From positions 1 to 30,206 of the IMG/VR virus record IMGVR_UViG_3300030012_000623: a DNA stretch of 30,206 nt. One strand, written 5' to 3'. This document shows, piece by piece, positions 13,743 to 20,020 of this stretch. This stretch comes from a virus. The notes under the pieces were generated by a model, which searched no databases, was not told where the DNA came from, and was given only the letters and a program-made list of their open reading frames with translations. Numbering within the stretch: position 1 is the first letter of the stretch; each line of letters starts with the position of its first letter. The position numbers and the translations under genes were made by a program.

Positions 13743-13940
13743 ATGGAAATGGTAAAACTTGTTAAAGGCGATAGAATAATTGAAAGAAGAAAAATTGATT
13801 ATGAAAACAATAAGAATATCTGGGGCATAAGAGGTTGGCAATTATATGTTGCAAAACCAAAGGCAGAACCTAAACCAGAGCCTAAACCAGTAATAGAAGA
13901 AGCTCCAAAGGCTAAGAAAACAATAAAGAAAGCTGAATAA
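13743..13940 (+). CDS. Small head-region protein, unknown
   Basis: A 65-residue protein: a compact start (LVKGDRIIERRKIDYENN, then IRGWQLYV) and a Pro/Lys/Glu tail with AEPKPEPKP repeats. Small proteins with this compact start and charged tail often follow capsid genes and may be decoration or joining proteins; not proven. AAAGG lies 9 bases before ATG 13743. It comes immediately after the capsid terminator, so its level is probably set by read-through. Confidence 0.6.
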   Translation: MEMVKLVKGDRIIERRKIDYENNKNIWGIRGWQLYVAKPKAEPKPEPKPVIEEAPKAKKTIKKAE

Positions 13941-14416
13941 TGGCTACAAATGAATTTAATGTTGCTAATACAAGTTTACAAAAAATACAACCAGATATTT
14001 TAGGTTTTGGGATAGCAGATTTTGCAGACCAGTTACAGTTTGCTGAAAATGATGTTCTACGACGTATTCGCGAGGAATGGTGGGAAAGATACAGGCATCA
14101 AGTAAGATATAAGGATATTACAAAAATAACATCTGTTGAAATGGATAGTTCAAAGCTAACTGATTCACAATGGACACAATCAGTTGTATATTTATGTTTA
14201 TGGAAATATATTTACCCACAATTAACAAAATGGCGTGACCCAGATACTGGAGAGGGCAAAGATGCTTTCCAGGTACAAATAGATTTTTATAGAGAAAGAT
14301 ACGAAGAAGAATTTCAAGCTATTCTTAGAGATGGCGTTGAATATGACGAAGACGGTGGGGGCACTGTTTCAGATAGCGAAAAAGAGCCAATACATTTTTT
14401 AAGATTAGTTAGATAA
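13940..14416 (+). CDS. Head-tail connector (adaptor) protein
   Basis: A 158-residue protein with a helical body: ENDVLRRIREEWWERYRH, SVVYLCLWKYIYPQL and DFYRERYEEEFQAIL. Its position between capsid and gpS/gp10-like genes and its helix pattern fit the first connector that docks on the portal. It overlaps both neighbours as TAATG. Confidence 0.68.
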   Translation: MATNEFNVANTSLQKIQPDILGFGIADFADQLQFAENDVLRRIREEWWERYRHQVRYKDITKITSVEMDSSKLTDSQWTQSVVYLCLWKYIYPQLTKWRDPDTGEGKDAFQVQIDFYRERYEEEFQAILRDGVEYDEDGGGTVSDSEKEPIHFLRLVR

Positions 14417-14886
14417 TGGTTGCTGAATTAAAAATCAATGTAAATAGCATTGAGGTAACAAGGCTTTTAAAAAATATATCCAGGAAACAAAAGGCAGTAA
14501 TTCAAAAATCACTTAACAGAGTTTCTAATATGGCAGTTCTTATGATTACAAAGAGGACTCAGAGCGGAAAGCTACCAGATGGTGGTAAAATGAGGGGTTA
14601 TGCAAAAGGAACTCTTGCAAGCAGAAAAAAGAGGGGAAGGCAAACTGGTTTTGTGGATTTAACTGATACTGGAAAAATGTTTAGAAGTTTAGATTTTAAA
14701 GTAGGTGGTTTAAAAAGTACATTGTTTTTTTCAAATATGGAAAGAGCAAAAATAGCAAGTTTTCACGATACATTTGGAGTAGGTAAAAGAAAAATCAAAA
14801 GACCTTTCTTTTCAATAGGTGATAAAGAAGAAGATAAGTTAAAAGATGAATTTGCAAAATTTTATTTTAAAGAAATGAGAATATGA
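14416..14886 (+). CDS. Neck/head-completion protein (gp10- or gpS-like)
   Basis: A 156-residue basic protein: an N-terminal helix of the LNRVSNMAVLMITKRT type, then a central GTLASRKKRGRQ, LTDTGKMFRSL, and the telltale KRPFFSIGD near the end. The T-G-x-M-x-x-S-L and RPFF.IG patterns are shared by virion morphogenesis proteins that complete the head or tail end. It overlaps the tail terminator gene by ATGA. Confidence 0.75.
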   Translation: MVAELKINVNSIEVTRLLKNISRKQKAVIQKSLNRVSNMAVLMITKRTQSGKLPDGGKMRGYAKGTLASRKKRGRQTGFVDLTDTGKMFRSLDFKVGGLKSTLFFSNMERAKIASFHDTFGVGKRKIKRPFFSIGDKEEDKLKDEFAKFYFKEMRI

Positions 14887-15326
14887 GCAAAAGAGAAAAT
14901 ATAGCTAGTGATATAATTACAAAACTTGATGCAGTAACAAGCCCAATTGAGTTTAAAAAAATAACAAGAGAACCTTTTGAAGTTGAAGAACTTGCTGATG
15001 CACAATTTCCTGCTATGTTTATACAAAGTGGCGATGAAACAAGAGAAGTTGCAAGTATTGGGGTTACTGGCTCTGGCACTTATACTGGAACTATAGATTT
15101 TTTGATTGTTGCTTTTGCAAAAGGTACGGACACAAATATTGATACAAAAAGAAATCAATTAATTGAGGTTATAGAAGAAACTTTGGATAATGATATAACA
15201 AGAAACGGAAATGCTTTAGATACTCAAATTATTGAAGCATCAACAGATGAAGGTACTATTTACCCTTATGGAGGTGTTAGAGTTACTGCAAGAGTTTTAT
15301 ATGAATTTACAAGAGGGAGTGCATAA
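14883..15326 (+). CDS. Tail terminator protein
   Basis: A 147-residue alpha/beta protein: REPFEVEELADAQFPAMFIQSGDE, GTIDFLIVAFAKGTD, a helix NQLIEVIEETLDND, and the end strand GVRVTARVLYEFTRG. This sheet-helix-sheet plan and place before the tail tube gene fit the gpU/gp12-type ring that caps the tail. It overlaps both neighbours. Confidence 0.77.
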   Translation: MSKRENIASDIITKLDAVTSPIEFKKITREPFEVEELADAQFPAMFIQSGDETREVASIGVTGSGTYTGTIDFLIVAFAKGTDTNIDTKRNQLIEVIEETLDNDITRNGNALDTQIIEASTDEGTIYPYGGVRVTARVLYEFTRGSA

Positions 15327-15481
15327 TGGCAAAAGATATTAAAATGAAAAAGGGAAAAGAAACGATTACTATTTCACAAGATTATATAGACCATTACATT
15401 AAATTAGGCTATAAATTAGAAGATAAAAAGTCTGCAAGAAAAGCAGAAGAAACATCTGAACCAGAAGAAAAGGAGGTCTAA
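15326..15481 (+). CDS. Small protein before the tail tube, unknown
   Basis: A 51-residue protein: MAKDIKMKKGKETITISQDY, HYIKLGYKLED and an acidic tail. The TAATG overlap and the AGGAGG for the next gene, placed in its last codons, show it is part of the tail operon. A similar plan (short fold, charged tail) is seen at 13743-13940. Function unknown. Confidence 0.62.
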   Translation: MAKDIKMKKGKETITISQDYIDHYIKLGYKLEDKKSARKAEETSEPEEKEV

Positions 15482-15868
15482 ATGGCTACACATCATGGTA
15501 AAGAGGGAGTTGTAACTGTCGGTGGTACAGCTATTGGCAATGTTACTGGATTCACAATAGATACAACACATGACGTTGTTGAAGATACATCACTTGAAGA
15601 TTCAAGCAAAACATTTAAAGCAGGTCGTGGCACATTTACTGCTTCAATCGATATGAACTATAATGAAGAAAATGCACAACAGGCATCATTGACACAAGGT
15701 TCAAGTTTGGCATTTGTATTTTTACCAGAAGGCAATTCATCTGGAGATGAAAGTTTAAGTGGCACTGGTATTGTTACTGGAATGTCTGTAGGTGTTACTT
15801 TAGATGGTATGACAACAAGAACTGTATCATTACAAGGTAATGGAGCATTGACTATAGGCACTGTCTAA
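15482..15868 (+). CDS. Major tail (tube) protein
   Basis: A 128-residue beta-rich protein, Gly/Thr/Ser-rich: HGKEGVVTVGGTAIGNVTGF, DVVEDTSLEDSSKTFKAGRG, then GTGIVTGMSVGVTLDG and a final VSLQGNGALTIG strand. This is the pattern of short tail tube proteins of siphoviruses. An AGGAGG ribosome site with ideal spacing points to high expression, as for a tube subunit. It is followed directly by the tail chaperone genes. Confidence 0.85.
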   Translation: MATHHGKEGVVTVGGTAIGNVTGFTIDTTHDVVEDTSLEDSSKTFKAGRGTFTASIDMNYNEENAQQASLTQGSSLAFVFLPEGNSSGDESLSGTGIVTGMSVGVTLDGMTTRTVSLQGNGALTIGTV

Positions 15869-15869
15869 A

Positions 15870-16220
15870 ATGTCAGAAAATATTGATTATTTTGATGGTA
15901 TAAAAGACCATTTTAGTACCCTTGACACTCAAATAATTGAAGTACCAGAATGGGGATTAGTTGGCGATAAAGCTATTTATTGCAAACCTTTCAATATGCT
16001 TGAAAAACAAAAAATATTTAAGGGTGCAACAAATACTGATTTAATAGTTTTAATTGATGTAATTATAGAAAAAGCTTTAACAAAAGATGGTCAAAAGATG
16101 TTTAATGCTACCCATATTTTAAAATTCAAAACAAAAGCTGATACTAATATAATTGCTGATGTTGCTACAAAAATAATGGGAACTGGCAACGTAGATATTG
16201 AAGATAATAAAAAAAACTAA
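15870..16220 (+). CDS. Tail assembly chaperone, gpG-like
   Basis: A 116-residue protein between tube and tape measure: LDTQIIEVPEWGLVGDKAIY, FNMLEKQKIFKGATN and an alpha-helical end. By position it corresponds to lambda gpG, which coats the tape measure protein during tail building. The last codons AAA AAA AAC TAA carry the slippery sequence A AAA AAC, through which a -1 shift would give a longer gpGT-like form. Confidence 0.82.
   Translation: MSENIDYFDGIKDHFSTLDTQIIEVPEWGLVGDKAIYCKPFNMLEKQKIFKGATNTDLIVLIDVIIEKALTKDGQKMFNATHILKFKTKADTNIIADVATKIMGTGNVDIEDNKKN
16211..16217 (+). other. Programmed -1 frameshift site A AAA AAC
   Basis: The heptamer fits X XXY YYZ in the zero frame of the upstream gene and sits directly before its TAA. 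After a -1 slip, reading continues at CTA (16217) for 56 codons to the TAG at 16385. This is the expected place for the gpG/gpGT frameshift in siphovirus tail operons. Confidence 0.85.
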
Positions 16221-16387
16221 AAAGTGATGTTGAATTACATAATATTTTTGGTTTAGCGGAAAAACTACATAAGACAGTAGCCGAAATCTTGCAAATGTCT
16301 GTTGAAGAGTTTAATATGTGGATAGCATACTTTCAAATCCAGAATGAGGAAAGAGAAAGACAAGAAAGACTAGCAAAGGCAAGATAG
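16217..16387 (+). CDS. gpT-like extension of the tail chaperone (-1 frame)
   Basis: These 56 codons have no proper start of their own and are reached by the -1 shift at 16211-16217. The product adds ELHNIFGLAEKLHKTVAEIL, MSVEEFNMWIAYFQIQN and an Arg/Glu tail. The E-F/L-x-x-W-x-A-Y/F pattern is typical of the second chaperone segment, which recruits tube subunits. The fused protein would be about 172 residues. The TAG overlaps the GTG start of the tape measure gene. Confidence 0.85.
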   Translation, partial: LKSDVELHNIFGLAEKLHKTVAEILQMSVEEFNMWIAYFQIQNEERERQERLAKAR

Positions 16388-18408
16388 TGGCAACAAAACA
16401 AGTCAATATAGATATCATAGCAAAAGATAAAACTCGGCAAGCTATGAGATCAGCTACTGGAAGTGTCGACAGATTAAAAGATTCAGTTTTTAATTTGAGA
16501 AATGCCCTGCTTGGTTTGGGAGCAGGAGTAGTTGCAAAAAGCTTTATTGATACTGGCAGAGAAGTTGAAAGACTAAGAGTAAGATTTAAATTTTTATTTG
16601 ATGAAGCTAGTGAAGGAGAAAAGGCTTTTAAAGGTCTTATAAAGTTTGCTAGTCAAGTTCCATTTAGTTTAGAAGAAATACAAAGAGGTTCTGCAAACCT
16701 GGCAGTTGTGTCAAAAGATGCAGATGAATTAAACAAACTCCTTAAAATTACTGGTGATATTGCAAGTGCATCTGGTTTGGATTTTCAGACAACTGCTGAA
16801 CAAATTCAAAGAACATTTGCGGGTGGTATTAATTCTGCTGATTTATTTAGAGAAAGAGGTGTAAGAGCATTATTAGGATTTGAAGCAGGGGTTGCTATAA
16901 GTGCAGAGCAATCCAGGAATCATATTCTAAAAGCATTTGAAGAAGGTACATTATCAGTTGTTGGTGCTAGTGAGGTAATGGCAAAAACATTTGATGGTAC
17001 ACTTTCAATGATTGGCGATAAATTCAATCTATTCAAAATGGCAGTAATGGACGCAGGACCTTTTGATTTTCTAAAAGCATCTGCAATGGTTATCGAAAAA
17101 GAATTAGAAAAAAACTTTGGTGGCATTGAAAAGTCAGCAGAAAAAATTGGTGATGCAATTGTTGCAACAACTGTGAAGACACTTTTATTTGCAACTCAAG
17201 TTTTAGATACTTTCAAACCTGTTTTTGATTTTATTGGCTCTTCAATTGCTGGTTTAGTTAATTTTGTAAGGGCATTACCTCCTCCCCTGGATTCAATTGG
17301 AGTAATTGGTTTTTTAATGTTGGGAAGCAGAGGTAAGCTCCTAGTAGCAGTTATAGCAGGTGTTATTGATGAAATAAGAGGTTTGCTTGGCAGTGTAATT
17401 GATGGCATTGCTTTTGTTCAAGAAAAATTAAATAGTTTCACTTTATTCAGAAGTGAAGAGCAAATCCAAAAGGTAAAAGAACAAATCCAGGCTATGAGGG
17501 AATCTGCAGAGCAATTAAGAAAGCCTTTTGGTGATGTAGTTGATGAAATGAATAAAATTGGAGAAAACGGAAAAATTGTTTTTGAAGGTTTAGGAGTTAC
17601 AATTGATGCAGATAAAATTAAAGCAGGTGGTTTGACAGAAGCATTAATGAAACAGCTTGAAGTAATAAACAAAATTATGGAAGCAAACAAATTAAATAGA
17701 AACAAAGATGAAAAAGAAAATGATAAAATAAAAAAAGAAATAGAAGAAGTTGGAATGTTAGAAAAAGCTTATGCAAGTTTTTCAAAAGGTTTTACAAGTG
17801 CTATGGATACACAAAAGGATGCTTTTAAACAAGTTGAAGAAATAGGAAAAGCAAGTTTTGGAAAACTTAAAACTGCACTTACAGATTTTGTTATGACTGG
17901 AAAATTAAGTTTTGCTGATTTAGGAAAGTTTGTAATTAGGTCATTGATTGAAATGCTAATTGGTGAAGCAGTACAAATGGCATTCAAACAATCTATGGCA
18001 TTATTCAAAGCTGATGCAATAAAGAAAATGATGATAAGTTTATTTGAGGGTGCAATGAAAACTTTTGCTTCAATACCATTTCCATTTAATATTGTTGCTG
18101 TTGCTGGTGCTTTGGCATTTGGTAATTCAATAATAAATAAAGTAAAAGGTTTTGCGGAAGGTGGCAGACCACCAGTTGGACAACCAAGCATTGTTGGTGA
18201 AAAAGGAGCAGAATTATTTGTACCAGACCAGGCAGGAACAATAGTTCCAAATGACCAACTTGGAATGGGTAAACAAGTTACAGTAAATTTTAATATTACT
18301 ACTGTTGATGCAAAAGGTTTCAATACTTTATTGGTCAATAGTCGTGGGACAATAATAAATATGATAAATAGTGCAATGAATGAAAAGGGTAAAATGGCTA
18401 TAGTATGA
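16387..18408 (+). CDS. Tape measure protein
   Basis: A 673-residue protein, the longest helical one in the tail operon. It has a coiled-coil start with TRQAMRSATGSVDRLKDSVF, a domain with FKGLIKFASQVPFSLEEIQR and TTAEQIQRTFAGG typical of tape measures, hydrophobic segments about residues 300-345 and 555-585, and the usual end FAEGGRPPVGQPSIVGEKGA. It sets tail length; its size predicts a tail of roughly 100 nm by the usual 1.5 angstrom per residue rule. It starts at GTG 16387, overlapping the chaperone's stop. No lytic domain was seen in it. Confidence 0.92.
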   Translation: MATKQVNIDIIAKDKTRQAMRSATGSVDRLKDSVFNLRNALLGLGAGVVAKSFIDTGREVERLRVRFKFLFDEASEGEKAFKGLIKFASQVPFSLEEIQRGSANLAVVSKDADELNKLLKITGDIASASGLDFQTTAEQIQRTFAGGINSADLFRERGVRALLGFEAGVAISAEQSRNHILKAFEEGTLSVVGASEVMAKTFDGTLSMIGDKFNLFKMAVMDAGPFDFLKASAMVIEKELEKNFGGIEKSAEKIGDAIVATTVKTLLFATQVLDTFKPVFDFIGSSIAGLVNFVRALPPPLDSIGVIGFLMLGSRGKLLVAVIAGVIDEIRGLLGSVIDGIAFVQEKLNSFTLFRSEEQIQKVKEQIQAMRESAEQLRKPFGDVVDEMNKIGENGKIVFEGLGVTIDADKIKAGGLTEALMKQLEVINKIMEANKLNRNKDEKENDKIKKEIEEVGMLEKAYASFSKGFTSAMDTQKDAFKQVEEIGKASFGKLKTALTDFVMTGKLSFADLGKFVIRSLIEMLIGEAVQMAFKQSMALFKADAIKKMMISLFEGAMKTFASIPFPFNIVAVAGALAFGNSIINKVKGFAEGGRPPVGQPSIVGEKGAELFVPDQAGTIVPNDQLGMGKQVTVNFNITTVDAKGFNTLLVNSRGTIINMINSAMNEKGKMAIV

Positions 18409-19013
18409 GTGGAGCATTACCAAAAACAAATTTTACAGCTATAAATTTAAAAAATAATCAAAAAACTTTGGTTTCTACTACAGATAGCGGTAAGACATTT
18501 AGAAGGCAAATCCAGGGACAAAGATTTAGTTTTACTGTATCATATCCACCTATGACAAGATCAGAGTTTGCACCATTAATGGCATTTATTATGAAACAAA
18601 GATCAAGACAAGAAGCATTTACTATTACATTTCCAAGTTACTTAAATGCACAAGGAAGTGAAACAGGAACATTGTTAGTAAATGGTAGTCATGCAGTTGC
18701 AGACACAACAATAGCTATAGATGGGTTTGCAAGTGATGGTGCAGGTAGATTAAAAGCTGGTGATTTTATTAAGTTTGGACATTTAAAGGTTTATATGGTC
18801 GTAGAAGATGTAACAAGTTCAAGTAATGCTTCTACAGTCACTATAGAGCCACCACTAAGGGAAGCGTTAGCAGATAATAGTTCTGTTACTTATGATTCAG
18901 TTCCTTTTAATGTTCATCTTACAAGTGATGTTCAAGAGTTCGCAACAGGGCAAGTAGACAAAGATGGAAACTTACTTTTTAGTTATGAGTTTGATGTAAT
19001 AGAGAGTTTGTAA
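18405..19013 (+). CDS. Distal tail / minor tail protein (gpM-like position)
   Basis: A 202-residue beta-rich protein after the tape measure: TFRRQIQGQRFSFTVSYPPM, a middle insert rich in Ser, Gly and Asp that may be a small barrel, and a closing LLFSYEFDVIESL. The RQIQGQRF..V.YPPM start is a pattern I associate with distal-tail proteins of small marine phages. It overlaps the tape measure by ATGA. Confidence 0.72.
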   Translation: MSGALPKTNFTAINLKNNQKTLVSTTDSGKTFRRQIQGQRFSFTVSYPPMTRSEFAPLMAFIMKQRSRQEAFTITFPSYLNAQGSETGTLLVNGSHAVADTTIAIDGFASDGAGRLKAGDFIKFGHLKVYMVVEDVTSSSNASTVTIEPPLREALADNSSVTYDSVPFNVHLTSDVQEFATGQVDKDGNLLFSYEFDVIESL

Positions 19014-19580
19014 ATGGCTAGAGGTTTAACAAGTGCAGTAAAAACAGAACTAGCTACCGGAGTAATAGAATCTGTTTTATTGATAGATATAGATTTTTCA
19101 ACAAGAGTATATTTAACAAATGCTAGTTTCGATATTACATCAAGTGTTTCTGGAAGTTCGCAAACTTATTTATCCAATGGACATTTTAGAGGAATAACCG
19201 GTGTTCAAGAAACAAATGCACCAACAAAAAATTCACTTTCTTTAAGTTTATCGGCTGTAGACCAAACGTATGTAGCATTAGCTCTTACCGAAAATATTAT
19301 TAATAAAAATGTTTTTATTTATCAAGGTTATTTAGATTCAAACTTAGCATTGATTCCAGACCCATTTTTATTATTTTATGGAACAATAGATGAATTTAAA
19401 GTTGCAGATAATACATCAACAGCAACATTAGTTTTGATAATAAGTTCACATTGGGGAAATTTTAGCAAAAAAAGTGGAAGGACAACTTCAAATAATTCAC
19501 AACAAAGATTTTTCCCAACAGATTTAGGAATGAATTTTAGTGCATTGACAGTAAGAGATATTAAATGGGGTAGAGAATGA
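19014..19580 (+). CDS. Minor tail protein (DUF2163/gpL-like)
   Basis: A 188-residue beta-rich protein: ESVLLIDIDFSTRVYLTNAS, SGSSQTYLSNGHFRGI, NSLSLSLSAVDQTYVALAL, VFIYQGYLDSN, LLFYGTIDEFKV. This is the hub-type fold found between the distal tail and tip proteins in lambda- and GTA-like tails. It should form the ring that carries the tip protein. The end overlaps the GNAT gene by ATGA. Confidence 0.75.
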   Translation: MARGLTSAVKTELATGVIESVLLIDIDFSTRVYLTNASFDITSSVSGSSQTYLSNGHFRGITGVQETNAPTKNSLSLSLSAVDQTYVALALTENIINKNVFIYQGYLDSNLALIPDPFLLFYGTIDEFKVADNTSTATLVLIISSHWGNFSKKSGRTTSNNSQQRFFPTDLGMNFSALTVRDIKWGRE

Positions 19581-20020
19581 CTAGTACTCATTTATATTAT
19601 GCAGAAAAATCAGACGTTGAAAGCATCTATGAACTAGCTATAGAATATAAAAATGTTGATTTGTCAGATGCTGATTATCCAGATATTGACAGAAATAAAT
19701 TAATTAATTTTATCAATACAATGTTAAAAAAAGGTAAAATTATGTTAATGAAAGATTTAGACAAAGATAGATTAATTGCTTGTTGTATGTTTAATAAATC
19801 TGAATATTTTTTTAGTAAAACAGAAATTATGCAAATACAAATAGTATATGTAAAAAAAGATTATAGAAATTTTAATTTAGTAAAAACATTAATTGATAGT
19901 GTAAAAAAACAAGCTGATGGATTGCCTTTAGTTTTATCAATAACTTCTGGTTTAGGTATTGACCCAGTTTTTCAAAAACTAGGTTTTAAAAATATGGGTT
20001 CTAATTGGAGATATATATAA
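19577..20020 (+). CDS. GNAT-type acetyltransferase in the tail operon
   Basis: A 147-residue protein with the GNAT plan: N-terminal helix after HLYYAEKSDVESIYEL, strands KIMLMKDLDKDRLIACCMFN and IMQIQIVYVKKDYRN, a helix NLVKTLIDSVKKQ, then LVLSITSG and FQKLGFKNMGSNWRYI. The acetyl-CoA loop is loose (DYRNFNLV, not the classic Q/R-x-x-G-x-G/A), so catalysis is likely but not certain. It sits where lambda has tail-tip assembly gene K. It could acetylate a tail protein or a host target. Overlaps gpL-like upstream; the J-like gene begins directly after. Confidence 0.75.
   Translation: MTSTHLYYAEKSDVESIYELAIEYKNVDLSDADYPDIDRNKLINFINTMLKKGKIMLMKDLDKDRLIACCMFNKSEYFFSKTEIMQIQIVYVKKDYRNFNLVKTLIDSVKKQADGLPLVLSITSGLGIDPVFQKLGFKNMGSNWRYI

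Noticed and set aside
17769-18338. Long reverse-strand frame (189 codons) inside the tape measure gene
   Set aside because: It is opposite a well-supported gene, has low-complexity content and no ribosome site; the same holds for the other reverse frames opposite terminase, portal, tail and fibre genes.
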